From Rheinheimera sp. (GTDB lineage: Bacteria > Pseudomonadota > Gammaproteobacteria > Enterobacterales > Alteromonadaceae), in the NCBI RefSeq assembly GCF_030690345.1, contig NZ_JAUYGV010000006.1, positions 434,001 through 498,000 on the forward strand: a DNA stretch of 64,000 nucleotides. The letters are read 5' to 3'. This document shows positions 52,958 through 63,370 of this stretch, in pieces. A program made the position numbers and the translations under genes. The notes under the pieces are model-generated. The model was not told the origin of the DNA. It made no database searches and was given only the letters and a program-made list of their open reading frames with translations. Positions within the stretch are counted from its first letter, which is position 1. The number at the start of each line of letters is the position of its first letter.

Positions 52958-54985
52958 TTAGCTCAGGTTGTCGCCGACAGTTGCCGGCAACTGCTCGTTA
53001 TTGCAGCTGAGGCTAATGCTGCCAAGCCGGATCGCATTAAGTAAATCCTGCCGTACCATGCTACTGCGCCACTCACAGGCGCCTGGCTGCCCGCTGTTCA
53101 ACAACAATAAGTGGCAGTTATCAATGGCATCTTGTTTTGCGGCCAGTGACCAGCATAGCCACAGTGCCTCACGTAGCGCACTGAGCTCTGATACCTGCCA
53201 GGGTTTGTCCAACAGCTCTGGTAAGGTTAAACGTAAACTTACCAGTTGCTGCAAAGCGGCCGTTTGCGGCAGCTGTTGCTGAAACTGTTGCGCCAGCTGT
53301 TGTTGCAGCACGGCGCCTTCTACCGCCGTAGTATTCACGGCCAGCCAAATCACGTCGTCCAGCAGGCAACTGGCCAGTATGTCGTCGGCCGGCAACTGCT
53401 GCAGAAAGCTGTGTGTGGCCAGGTGCAGCCGTTGTTCACCAAACTGCAGCTTCAGCTGTTTGCTGTCGGCGGCCGAAAACGCCATTAATGTCAGGTTTGC
53501 TTTGGCACTGTGTTGTTGCAAGCGCTGGCAAAAAGAATTCCAACCAGGCGAAAGCAGAGGCCGCACGGTGCCGGCCGGTTTGCGGCGGTACAGCAGTGCA
53601 GCGCCAAGGCTGAGACTCAGCAATAGCAGCGCCGCTTGTAACCACTTGATAGTGGCGCCCTGCTGTTGATTCAGCTGCTGTTGTTGCTGCATTTCGGTTT
53701 GATGTTGCGCGGCGGTAGCAACCTGCATCAGGCCGTTATTGATCATGTCCAGCTGTACTTTATTTTGTTCGGTAAACTGCTCAAAACGCAGGTTACCGGC
53801 CAGTTGCATATGGTGGTAACCTTGCTGCCAGTCACCGCGCTGCACCGCCAGTTGCGCCGCCAATTCGTTATAGCGAAACTTAAGGTAGGCCGCTGCCTGC
53901 TCCATCTGCGGTGTGATCTCGTGCAGCAGCTCTGCTGCGCGGGCAAATTGTTGTTGCTTGAATAACAATCCGGCCAGCGCGATGCTGCTTTCCTGCAGAT
54001 AGGTTTGAATATTTTGCTGGCGAAACAACTGCAGCGCATCACTGAAGTACTGCCGCGCCTGCTCTGGTTGTTGTTGCAATTCAGCCAACCGGCCCAGGCC
54101 CTGCAGCGCAATGCCCACACGCAACAAATCATCCTGTTGCCGTGCCAGCGTTAGCGCTTCCTGTAAAAAACTGTCGGCCAGTGCGGCGGTGCTGCTATCT
54201 TCCAGGTAAGTTTCACCGATATAAATCAGCGTATAGGTATAGCTGGAGTGACGTTGTAGCTGATGATAACGCTGTTTTGCCTGCAGCAGGTGCTGCAAAG
54301 CCTGGTCATGGTCTTCAATTTTACGGTAGGCCATGCCAAGGCGCAGATGGATCGATGCCAGAGCTTCTTCATCCTGCAGGGCGGTAGCCAATATCAGCGC
54401 CTGATTTAAATGCTGGTAAGCCTGGCTGTAGGCATTATTTTGCAGCGTTAAGCGCCCCAGCGTAATGCGGGCTTTAAGTTCAGCCGCCGGTTGTTGGGTT
54501 TTTTCTGCCAATTGCAGGCTACGCTCGGCATAAGGAATAGCCTGTGGTATATCGCCCAGTTGATTGTACGCCTGAGCAAAGTTTTGCAGTACGTCACTGT
54601 ACAGGTCGCGGCTGTGCATATCTTCTGCGTGTTGTATTAACTGACTGGCTTGTTCCAACTGAGTAATGGCAATAACGGTATCGCGATACAGAATGCCGTA
54701 GATTTGTGCTTTTAACAGGTAGGCCTGTGCCTGCAAATAGCTGTCTTGCGTTAACGTCAGCGCCCGGCCGGCGGCATCCATAGCGACATCTTTATTGCGC
54801 AGGCGCAACTGGGCTTTGGTTAACACCAACCAGTCTTCAGCGCTCAGCGTATCAGCCGGCTGCGACAGCAACAGGTTGCTGATCTGCTCGGCATGGGTGG
54901 ACGCATATTCCAGCCGCTGCGCTAAAGGCTCTGCGGCTAAACTGCAGGGTAATAACAACAGCGCAATGATAAGACGCAGCAGCAT
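52958..54985 (-). CDS. TPR-repeat membrane protein with degenerate GGDEF-like C-terminal domain
   Basis: Signal peptide, multiple TPRs, TM WLQAALLLLSLSLGAALLY, about 190 aa cytoplasmic tail. Confidence 0.7.
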   Translation of the reverse strand: MLLRLIIALLLLPCSLAAEPLAQRLEYASTHAEQISNLLLSQPADTLSAEDWLVLTKAQLRLRNKDVAMDAAGRALTLTQDSYLQAQAYLLKAQIYGILYRDTVIAITQLEQASQLIQHAEDMHSRDLYSDVLQNFAQAYNQLGDIPQAIPYAERSLQLAEKTQQPAAELKARITLGRLTLQNNAYSQAYQHLNQALILATALQDEEALASIHLRLGMAYRKIEDHDQALQHLLQAKQRYHQLQRHSSYTYTLIYIGETYLEDSSTAALADSFLQEALTLARQQDDLLRVGIALQGLGRLAELQQQPEQARQYFSDALQLFRQQNIQTYLQESSIALAGLLFKQQQFARAAELLHEITPQMEQAAAYLKFRYNELAAQLAVQRGDWQQGYHHMQLAGNLRFEQFTEQNKVQLDMINNGLMQVATAAQHQTEMQQQQQLNQQQGATIKWLQAALLLLSLSLGAALLYRRKPAGTVRPLLSPGWNSFCQRLQQHSAKANLTLMAFSAADSKQLKLQFGEQRLHLATHSFLQQLPADDILASCLLDDVIWLAVNTTAVEGAVLQQQLAQQFQQQLPQTAALQQLVSLRLTLPELLDKPWQVSELSALREALWLCWSLAAKQDAIDNCHLLLLNSGQPGACEWRSSMVRQDLLNAIRLGSISLSCNNEQLPATVGDNLS

Positions 54986-55038
54986 AGTGGCAACAGTCAG
55001 GTGTTTTGCCGCAGTGTAGCCGGTATTGGGTAACACGG

Positions 55039-55989
55039 CTACACCTTATGCTGCGGCTGGCCGCTGAGAAAGGCCTGCACATTTACGGCCAATTGCAGCA
55101 CCATCCGCCGGCGCGCTTCAGCACTGGCCCAAGCCATATGCGGCGTAATAATCAGGTTTGGTAGTGCCGTGTTGCACAAGAGGTCATCCGGCGCCGGCGG
55201 TTCCTGCTCCAGCACATCCAGTGCGGCGCCGCCCAATTGGCCGGTTTGTAACGCCGTTAGCAAGGCCGCTGCATCAATCAGGCCACCACGGGCGGTATTA
55301 AGCAGCAAAGCGCCGCGTTTTACGCCGGCAAAGGTCCCGGTGTTAAACAAATGCCGTGTGCTGTCAGTTAGCGGGCAGTGCAAGGAGATGACATCGGCCA
55401 TGGCTAACGCAGCAGTAAAAGCGACGCGTCCCGGCCGGCACTCTGTTGCACCCGGTTGCTCGGCAATAATCACCTGCATACCAAAAGCGGCTGCCAGTTT
55501 AGCGCTGGCTTTACCCAGGGCACCATAACCGATAACCACAAAGCATTTGCCGGCCAGCTCGGTTACCGGGTAATCCAATAAACAAAAATGCGGGCTGCGT
55601 TGCCATTCGCCACGCTGCACAGCTTGTTGATACTGCTGCACTTTGTTGGTTAGCTGCAACAGCAGGGCAAACACATGCTGCGGCACTGCAGTGTCGGCAT
55701 AACCCCGGACGTTGCATACGGTAATGCCAAGTGCTGCGGCGGCCTCCAGGTCAACATTGTTCACGCCGGTAGCAGCGACACAAATCAGTTTCAGCGCCGG
55801 CAGTTGCTGCAATATGGCCGCGCTGAGTTCGACTTTATTCACTATCGCGATAGTGGCGTGTTGCAGCCTGGGCAGGATCTGCTCTTTTCCGGTATGCGGA
55901 TAACACACCAACTGCAGGTCAGGCTGTTGCAGGGCAGATAAATCAGCATCGCCCAGGGTAGCGGCGTCAAGAAAAACCATGGTGTGCAT
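55039..55989 (-). CDS. D-2-hydroxyacid dehydrogenase (glycerate dehydrogenase-like)
   Basis: VIGYGALGKASAKLAAAFGMQV; LLLNTARGGLIDAAAL; conserved H in PNLIITPHMAWAS. Confidence 0.93.
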   Translation of the reverse strand: MHTMVFLDAATLGDADLSALQQPDLQLVCYPHTGKEQILPRLQHATIAIVNKVELSAAILQQLPALKLICVAATGVNNVDLEAAAALGITVCNVRGYADTAVPQHVFALLLQLTNKVQQYQQAVQRGEWQRSPHFCLLDYPVTELAGKCFVVIGYGALGKASAKLAAAFGMQVIIAEQPGATECRPGRVAFTAALAMADVISLHCPLTDSTRHLFNTGTFAGVKRGALLLNTARGGLIDAAALLTALQTGQLGGAALDVLEQEPPAPDDLLCNTALPNLIITPHMAWASAEARRRMVLQLAVNVQAFLSGQPQHKV

Positions 55990-56161
55990 TATTTCGTTCC
56001 GTAGCAAGTTCTGTATCTAAATAAGGTGCAAAAGCAATGTCTTGCCGCGTTATACCAGCGCCTTGGCGCCTCGTAAACCATTGCACGAATAATTCATGCT
56101 AAAGTCGCATAGTCTGCGCTTTGAATGTTGCAGCCCAATGGTTTATTTCAGGAGTTTTCCT

Positions 56162-56389
56162 ATGTTTCCAGCGCGTTTCCAGCCAGTGCTGTTTGCCTTT
56201 ATTATGTCCGGTTTTATGGCTTTTCTGATGTCCGGCATTCTGACCTTTATTAATTTGGGCTGGTTTGATGCCTTTTTCAGTGCCTGGTTAAGAGCCTACC
56301 TGTATGCCCATTGCTGTGCCTTTCCGCTGGTGTTTATCTTTGCGCCGTTAAGCCGTAAGTTAGCCGCTAAGCTTAGCAAAGCCGCTTAA
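56162..56389 (+). CDS. DUF2798 family small membrane protein
   Basis: Two TM, FMSGFMAFLMSGILTFINLG. Confidence 0.85.
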   Translation: MFPARFQPVLFAFIMSGFMAFLMSGILTFINLGWFDAFFSAWLRAYLYAHCCAFPLVFIFAPLSRKLAAKLSKAA

Positions 56390-56417
56390 AATGGGCGTTT
56401 AGCGGCGCTTATTATTG

Positions 56418-58748
56418 TTAAGCCGGTGCGCCGTTAAACCAAAGCCGGAGTTGTTGTGGCAACCGTGCCAGCCAGGCATCCAGTTGCGCTGCTGTCATCG
56501 GTTTAGCGAAGTAATAACCCTGTACTTTGTCACAGCCGCAGTCTAACAGTTGTTGCAACCCGGCCTGATTTTCCAGCCCTTCAGCGGTGACCGAAAACCC
56601 CAGGCTGTGTGCCAGCTGGGTAGTTGCTTTAACAATTAATGCATCGTTGTTGTTATGCTCAATATCTTTGACAAAGGCGCGGTCTATTTTTACTTCATGC
56701 ACCGGCAGCTGTTTTAAATACGCCAGTGACGACTGGCCGGTACCAAAATCATCTATCGATAGCGTAATACCCAATTTTCGCAGCCGGTGCAGTTGGGCAA
56801 TAACGGTGTCGGTATCTTCCATCACCGCGCTTTCTGTGACTTCCAGCGCCAGTGCCGCCGCCGGTAACTGATGCTGTTGCAACAGCGCGGCAATATCGTC
56901 GGCCAACTGCGGGTTCAGCAGATCAAACACCGACAAGTTCACTGCCAGTTGCAGCGGAGTACCGCTTTGCCACCAATGGGCTGCCTGAGCGATAACCTGT
57001 TGTAACATCCATTGGCTGATCAGACCGATATTGCCGGAATGTTCGGCCAGTTTGATAAACTGATCCGGCGGTACCAGACCCAGTTGCGGATGTTGCCAGC
57101 GGATTAAGGCTTCGGCGCTGCTACAACCAGGCTGCTGAATATTCACTTTGGCCTGATACACCACAAAAAACTGACCATTGTGCAGTGCCACGGGTAGATC
57201 GCGGATTAACCCCAACTCGCGCTGATGGCTTTCATCCTGACCTTGTTGATAAAAGGCGATGCTCTCCGGCATTTGCCGTGCGTTTTCCAACGCAATATCC
57301 ACACGGCGCAGCGCATCATTTACACTGAGCTGGCCGGCAGCAAAATTATAAATGCCGGCATACAGTTTCAGGTTTATCGCCGAGCTCTGCAGCTTATAGC
57401 TGTTAAGCAGGGGTTTTAGCAGTTGTTGTACTTGTTCGGTCAGCAACGTATGCGGGTACAACAAAACAAACTCATCGCCACCCGGCCTGGCCAACAATAC
57501 CGGTGCCGGTACCAACTGTTGCAGGCGCTGTGCCAATTGCTGCAACAGTAAGTCGCCGTTGCTGAAACCCAGTACGTCATTAATGCTTTTAAACTGCTGA
57601 ATATTTAGCTGCAGCAAGCTGCCGTCAAAGCTATTCAGCCATTGTTGCAATAAGCGCTCAAGAGCGGTGCGGTTATACAGGCCGGTAACGGAGTCATGCT
57701 CGGCATTAAACAGCAACTGCTGCTCACGCTGTTGAATATCCTGCTGCATAGTGCTCAGCGTCCGGCTGAGTAAGCCCACTTCATCGTTGCCACCAGGTGG
57801 GGCGGTGGCAGCAAAGCCCTGGCCGATCTGCCGGGCAAACTCGCTTAGTGCCTGCATCGGCCCGGTAATGCTGCGGGCAAAAATAAATGCTACTACCAGC
57901 GACAACGACAGGGCGGCGCCAAAGATGTAAAACAGCTGGCTGCGCAATTGCTGGTAGCTGCTGAGCCAGCGCTGATTTGATAAATGCTGCACCGCCCACA
58001 GTTGCTGTTGCTGATCCAGTGGGACAGCGACGGAGACGTAATCCTGTTGCGGGCTGCTTTGTACTGTGTCGGGCTGTGCGATAAGCGCACTGAGTAAATC
58101 GGGTAACTGCTGCTGGTGCGCAGAACTGAGTGTGGAGTTGCCGATGCGGTGCTGGCCGTCGCGAATGCCGGTAAAACTGATATCCAGCCCGGTAATGCCT
58201 TTTATCTGCTGTGCCAGCGGGCCATCAAGCGGAAAGCCCATGCCGACATGCGCAATCAGATTCGGCGCTTTTACCGGCGCCAGTACCAGCTGATAGGCTT
58301 GGCCGTTCAGGCTGACAATAGCTGCCACCGGGTTGTCACTGCCGGTGCCGGCTTGCTGAAACAGTGGGGTAATATCGCTCATATTCAGTGTCGGCGACGA
58401 GCTGGCCAGCAAAGTGCCATCCGGTGCCAGCAGCAACGTCAGACTGGCATTGATACGGTTACCATGGTTGTGCAACACCGACTCAATGGTTTCCTGTTCA
58501 GCGGTGGCCACGGCGCGGCGAAAGCCAAAATCAGCCGCCAGAATACGCACACTGTTGCTCAACTGCTCTGCACGGGTGTCCAATGCCTGGCGTAACACTT
58601 TGGCCGACACGTTCAGAATATGCTGCGCTTGCAATTCACTGTCACGTTTTAGTGTGGTTAAGGTAGCAAAGCCGGTCGCCAGCGCCAGTAAACTTAACAT
58701 TAACAGCAGGATAAAAATCAGTTTGCCGCGTAACGACTTAAACCGCAT
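56418..58748 (-). CDS. GGDEF-EAL cyclic-di-GMP protein with N-terminal sensor and HAMP
   Basis: ARPGGDEFVLLYPH; AEALIRWQHP; IDDFGTGQSSLAYLKQLP. Confidence 0.95.
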   Translation of the reverse strand: MRFKSLRGKLIFILLLMLSLLALATGFATLTTLKRDSELQAQHILNVSAKVLRQALDTRAEQLSNSVRILAADFGFRRAVATAEQETIESVLHNHGNRINASLTLLLAPDGTLLASSSPTLNMSDITPLFQQAGTGSDNPVAAIVSLNGQAYQLVLAPVKAPNLIAHVGMGFPLDGPLAQQIKGITGLDISFTGIRDGQHRIGNSTLSSAHQQQLPDLLSALIAQPDTVQSSPQQDYVSVAVPLDQQQQLWAVQHLSNQRWLSSYQQLRSQLFYIFGAALSLSLVVAFIFARSITGPMQALSEFARQIGQGFAATAPPGGNDEVGLLSRTLSTMQQDIQQREQQLLFNAEHDSVTGLYNRTALERLLQQWLNSFDGSLLQLNIQQFKSINDVLGFSNGDLLLQQLAQRLQQLVPAPVLLARPGGDEFVLLYPHTLLTEQVQQLLKPLLNSYKLQSSAINLKLYAGIYNFAAGQLSVNDALRRVDIALENARQMPESIAFYQQGQDESHQRELGLIRDLPVALHNGQFFVVYQAKVNIQQPGCSSAEALIRWQHPQLGLVPPDQFIKLAEHSGNIGLISQWMLQQVIAQAAHWWQSGTPLQLAVNLSVFDLLNPQLADDIAALLQQHQLPAAALALEVTESAVMEDTDTVIAQLHRLRKLGITLSIDDFGTGQSSLAYLKQLPVHEVKIDRAFVKDIEHNNNDALIVKATTQLAHSLGFSVTAEGLENQAGLQQLLDCGCDKVQGYYFAKPMTAAQLDAWLARLPQQLRLWFNGAPA

Positions 58749-58904
58749 AGGCTAGATACCGTATAACAACAGTGCACCGGGCAAAGAAACAGGCATAATG
58801 TGGCAGACCTTAACGGAAGATGTGGTTAACAATAGCAATAACCCGCAGCGGGCTCAAATACAATTGAATGCCGGCGGCAGAACAATGAGACGGACTGACA
58901 GTAA

Positions 58905-61172
58905 ATGAAGACAGGGATCTTAAATACCTTGCTGGCTGCCAGCCTGGTATGCAGCGGTGTAGCGCTGGCTGACGATGTATGCCAACAGGCGCGGGCACAA
59001 AACCGCGATTGTGTGGCACTGGTACTGGGCGGTGGTGGCGCGCGTGGCGGGGCGCATCTGGGCGTAATAGAACAACTGGAACGACAGCAAATCCCCATAG
59101 ACTTAGTAGTAGGCACCAGTATCGGCGCTTTTATCGGCGGCTTGTATGCCAGTGGCCACAGCGCAGAGCAAATTGCGCAGCGGCTGGAGCGCACGCCGTG
59201 GGCGGCCGGGTTTCGTGATCGCGTGTACCGCGATGAAATGCCGCTGCGGCGCAAGCAAATCAGTGACGACTTCCCGGTAAATACTGATCTTGGCGTATCA
59301 GCAGATGGCGTAAAGTTACCCAAAGGCATTTTAAATGGCCAGGCGCTGGCCGAAATTTTACACGGCACCTTTGGTATCTATGCCGATCTTAAACATTTTA
59401 ATGACTTACCGGTGCCGTTTCGCGCCGTCGCCACCGATTTACTGACACAGCAGGAAGTGGTGCTGAGTAACGGCAGCCTGGTGCAGGCGGTGCAGGCGTC
59501 GATGACCATTCCTGGCGTAGTGCGGCCGCTGGAGTTAAACGGCAAGCTGCTGGTAGATGGCGGTGTGGTAAATAACCTGCCAATCAGCGTGGCACGTCAG
59601 CTCGGCGTCGACCGTATTATTGCCGTCAGTATTGACTCACCGCTGCTGCGGCGTGAGCAAATGGAATCGGCATTCAGCGTTACCGAGCAACTTACCAGCT
59701 TTTTAGTGCGCGCCGGCGTGCAGCAGCAATTGCAACTGCTAACCGACCGCGACTTATTGCTGCAGCCGGATCTGGTTGATATCAGCACGCTGGACTTTGA
59801 CCGTATTAACGTTGCTGTAGCCTCTGGCCGGCAAAGCGCTATCCGTTTTGTGCAGGCGCTGGCTGATTTTAGCCAACCGCATAAAGTGTACAGCGACTGG
59901 TTTGCCAGGTTTGATCAAGCGTCCAAGCCGGCAATAGCAATAGACCGGCTGCAACTGCAAAATAATTCCCGGCTTGCTGATCAATTGTTGTTTGACCGGC
60001 TGGAGCTTAAACCCGGAGACTTTTACACTGAGCGCAGTATTCGGCGCGGTCTGCGGCAATTATACGGCCTGGATACCTTTGAACGGGTTAGCCAGCAACT
60101 TAGCGTAGAAGAAGACGGCAGCACCTTGCTTAGTGTCAAAGCGGAAGAAAAAAGCTGGGGTCCGGCTTATCTGAACTTCCGGCTGATGTTTGAAGATGAT
60201 TTCCGCAATAACCATCAGTATCAACTGGCGGCAGCCTATACCCGCACCAATTTATCGCCATGGGGCGCTGAGTGGCATTCGGAATTAGCGCTGGGCAGCA
60301 ATAAATACTTGTCGACAGAACTGTATTGGCCGCTGGCCAACAGCGGCCTGTATAGCAGCGCCGGTTACCGGCACCGGCGCGATGTACTGCGTTTGCAAGA
60401 CGAATTACAGCTGTCGGCCGGCGAGCTGAAAAATATTGAACATGAATTGCAGCTCAGCAGCGGTTGGAATATCTCCGATCACGCCAGGTTGCAGTTGGGT
60501 TGGGTGTGGCGTGACGGCGAATACCAACTGCCGGCGGTATACGCGGCAGAGTTGTTAACATCCAGGATCGATTATCGCCGCAGCGGGCCTCAGGCCGAAC
60601 TGATTTGGGATACGTTAAACAGCCGCAGTTTCCCCACCCGCGGTATCCGGTTGGCCAGTAGCTACCGCTTTTTAACCGACAAGGTATTGGGCTCAGAGTT
60701 AAACAGCACCAGCAGCAGTACCGAGTTACTCGCCGCTAAAAGCTGGCAGCAGCATACGCTACGCACCCGCTGGCGCTTTGATCACTACAAGCCTGAAGAC
60801 GATACCGGTTTTGCGCTGGAGCAGTTCAGCCTGGGCGGCTTTTTGAACCTGTCCGGTTACCCGGCAGAGTCGCTGTTTGGCAGCCAAATTCAGTTTGGCA
60901 GCCTGGTGTACCTGTACCGGCTGAACGAGCAAAGCATTTCTTTTATTAATGCGCCGCTGTATTTCGGTACCTCGCTGGAGCGGGGCCGCGTGCGTAAAGA
61001 TGTGTTTGGCGCTTCCGGCGGTGCTGACGCTACCGGTTGGCTGTGGGCCGGCAGTGTATTTTTGGGCTGGGATACGCCGCTGGGGCCGTTGTATTTCGGT
61101 GTTGGCATGGCCGAGCAGGGCCAGTCTGATTATTCTGATGCGGTGTACTTATCCTTTGGTAAAAACTATTAG
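58905..61172 (+). CDS. Patatin-like phospholipase fused to BamA-type beta-barrel (type Vd, PlpD-like)
   Basis: GGGGARGGAHLGVIEQL, GTSIGAFIGGLYASG, DGGVVNNLP; POTRA-like and barrel C-terminus ending in aromatic-rich strand YLSFGKNY. Confidence 0.92.
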   Translation: MKTGILNTLLAASLVCSGVALADDVCQQARAQNRDCVALVLGGGGARGGAHLGVIEQLERQQIPIDLVVGTSIGAFIGGLYASGHSAEQIAQRLERTPWAAGFRDRVYRDEMPLRRKQISDDFPVNTDLGVSADGVKLPKGILNGQALAEILHGTFGIYADLKHFNDLPVPFRAVATDLLTQQEVVLSNGSLVQAVQASMTIPGVVRPLELNGKLLVDGGVVNNLPISVARQLGVDRIIAVSIDSPLLRREQMESAFSVTEQLTSFLVRAGVQQQLQLLTDRDLLLQPDLVDISTLDFDRINVAVASGRQSAIRFVQALADFSQPHKVYSDWFARFDQASKPAIAIDRLQLQNNSRLADQLLFDRLELKPGDFYTERSIRRGLRQLYGLDTFERVSQQLSVEEDGSTLLSVKAEEKSWGPAYLNFRLMFEDDFRNNHQYQLAAAYTRTNLSPWGAEWHSELALGSNKYLSTELYWPLANSGLYSSAGYRHRRDVLRLQDELQLSAGELKNIEHELQLSSGWNISDHARLQLGWVWRDGEYQLPAVYAAELLTSRIDYRRSGPQAELIWDTLNSRSFPTRGIRLASSYRFLTDKVLGSELNSTSSSTELLAAKSWQQHTLRTRWRFDHYKPEDDTGFALEQFSLGGFLNLSGYPAESLFGSQIQFGSLVYLYRLNEQSISFINAPLYFGTSLERGRVRKDVFGASGGADATGWLWAGSVFLGWDTPLGPLYFGVGMAEQGQSDYSDAVYLSFGKNY

Positions 61173-61265
61173 GCCGGCATTTACATATTTGCTCACACTT
61201 TGCCGTTGGCGTGGCCGGCTTTGGCAATGATAAGCTAATGCAGAGTTAATAAGCAGGAAGCATAA

Positions 61266-62195
61266 ATGCAGTTAATTGTTACCGCGATAAGTAAAGCCTA
61301 TGCCAGTGTGCAGGCCGTGCAGCAAGTTAGTTTTCAGATTAACAGCGGCGAAATTTTTGCCTTGCTGGGGCCAAACGGCGCCGGTAAGTCGTCAATTATC
61401 CGCATGCTGGTGGGTATGACACAGCCGGACAGCGGCAGCATTATGATTAGCTATCAGGACGAGCACTTCGACCATGTGCCGCGACGTTTGCTCGGCTATT
61501 TGCCGGAAGACCGCGGTTTGTACCCGGACAAAAGCATTGAAAAAAACCTGCTGTATCTGGCGCAGCTGCATGGCTTAAGCAAAAGCAAAGCGCTGTCAGA
61601 AATGGACTACTGGCTTGATGTGTTTGACTTAACCGACCGGCGCCATGAAGACTTAAAGCAGTTATCCAAAGGCAACCAGCAAAAAGTACAGTTAATTGCG
61701 GCGGTGCTGCATCAGCCGGCGCTGGTGATTCTGGACGAGCCGTTCTCCGGGCTTGATCCGATTAATCAGGAAAAGGTGGTGCTGTTTTTAAAGCAGCTGA
61801 AAGCCAAAGGTATGACGGTTATTTTAAGCGCGCACCAAATGGCGATGGTAGAAAAACTGGCCGACCATATGTTGCTGATGGCACAAGGTAGGGCGGTGCT
61901 GGCCGGTACTTTGCAGCATATTCAACAACAAAGCCAAAGCCGGCGCCGGATGAAAATCGGCACTGTCAGTGCGGTAAGTGCCGAACAATTACAGCAACTG
62001 GATGCTGTATTAAGCGTTGAAGCACTGCAGGCGCAACATTTTTTACTCACCCTGGCCGATGATGTCAGTGTGTCAGACTGTTTAAAACAACTGCTGCTGC
62101 AGGTTGAGCTGACGCTGGTGGAAATGCAAACGCCGGATTTGCACCAACTGTATCTGGCGGCGATGGCGAAGCACAAACCGGAGGTGGCAGCATGA
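61266..62195 (+). CDS. ABC transporter ATP-binding protein (NatA-like)
   Basis: GPNGAGKSSIIRMLVG, LSKGNQQKVQLIAAVLHQPALVILDEPFSGLDP. Confidence 0.94.
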   Translation: MQLIVTAISKAYASVQAVQQVSFQINSGEIFALLGPNGAGKSSIIRMLVGMTQPDSGSIMISYQDEHFDHVPRRLLGYLPEDRGLYPDKSIEKNLLYLAQLHGLSKSKALSEMDYWLDVFDLTDRRHEDLKQLSKGNQQKVQLIAAVLHQPALVILDEPFSGLDPINQEKVVLFLKQLKAKGMTVILSAHQMAMVEKLADHMLLMAQGRAVLAGTLQHIQQQSQSRRRMKIGTVSAVSAEQLQQLDAVLSVEALQAQHFLLTLADDVSVSDCLKQLLLQVELTLVEMQTPDLHQLYLAAMAKHKPEVAA

Positions 62196-63370
62196 TGTCG
62201 CGGCAAAGCTTAATCGTAGCCAAGTGGGAGTTTTTACGCTTTTTTAAGTGGAAGCAGCAGCTGATCTCTTACTTGCTGATGCTGGGGGTGATGGCCGCTG
62301 TGGCATTGTGGAGCTTTTTTACCGATGAAAGCCGGCAACAATACCGCATCGCCGTGCCGGCACAACTGGAAATCGCCAACACAGAGCAGTTTCAGTTTCA
62401 GCGGCCCGGCATCAGCTTTACTGAGCAATTGGCGCAAATGCGTAGTGACGACTCATGGCATGCTGTAATAAGTGAAGAGCAGGGCGAATTAGTGCTGCAT
62501 ACCCTTACCGGCAAAAAGTGGCTGGCGCAGTTAGAGACAGTATTACAGCAACATTACCGCCAACTGTCGGCGGCACAAATGGGGCTAAGCACTGCGCAGT
62601 TAAACCGGTTGGAACAACCGGTAGTGATTAACACGCGCTATCTGGATCAAAACTACAAAGGCAAAGATACGCCGGAGAAAATGATTGCGCTGGGGGCGTT
62701 AATATTACTGTTTGTTGGCTTGAGCACCGCCTTTGGCCAGGTGCTGATGAGCATTACCGGTGAGAAACAACAGCGGGTTACTGAACAATTGTACGCCATA
62801 GTCACACCGCAGCAGTGGATGGACGGCAAAGTATTGGGCCACAGTTTCAGTGCGCTCAAAGCCATGGTCACATCCGGGCTGGTGATGTTGCTGGCGTTTG
62901 CCGTGGTGAGCTTGTTTGCGAAAAAAGCTGTCGATTTAAGCTGGATTAATATCGGCGTAGTGTTGTGGCTTATTCCGTTTGCACTGCTGGGGGTGGTGCT
63001 GTGCGCCAGCTTTATGGGCGCGATAGCCGCCTCAATTGACGACCCGAATAACAGCGGCAAAAGTGCGGTGATGATGATTACCTGGTTGCCAATGGTGTTT
63101 ACCTTTATGGTGATCGACAGCCCCGCCGGCTGGGGCATGACAGTGCTCAGCTTTGTGCCGTTAACCTCCTTTGCCGCCATGCCGGTGAAAATGGCGATGG
63201 TAACGGTGCCGTGGTGGCAACCGCTGTTGTCGCTGATGTTGTTGCTGGCGACGGTGTATTGGATGCGCCGCGTTGCCGGTCGGGTGTTTTTACGCGGTAT
63301 GCAGATGTACGGCAAAGAGCCGTCCTGGGGCGAAATAGTGCGCTGGGCCGTCAGTAATAAAACAGAATAG
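62192..63370 (+). CDS. ABC transporter permease (NatB-like)
   Basis: ABC-2 type permease topology, overlaps the ATPase gene. Confidence 0.9.
   Translation: MMSRQSLIVAKWEFLRFFKWKQQLISYLLMLGVMAAVALWSFFTDESRQQYRIAVPAQLEIANTEQFQFQRPGISFTEQLAQMRSDDSWHAVISEEQGELVLHTLTGKKWLAQLETVLQQHYRQLSAAQMGLSTAQLNRLEQPVVINTRYLDQNYKGKDTPEKMIALGALILLFVGLSTAFGQVLMSITGEKQQRVTEQLYAIVTPQQWMDGKVLGHSFSALKAMVTSGLVMLLAFAVVSLFAKKAVDLSWINIGVVLWLIPFALLGVVLCASFMGAIAASIDDPNNSGKSAVMMITWLPMVFTFMVIDSPAGWGMTVLSFVPLTSFAAMPVKMAMVTVPWWQPLLSLMLLLATVYWMRRVAGRVFLRGMQMYGKEPSWGEIVRWAVSNKTE

Noticed and set aside
62653-63315. 220-aa minus-strand ORF inside the NatB-like permease gene
   Set aside because: Antisense to a coherent ABC-2 permease that follows its ATPase gene; shadow ORF.
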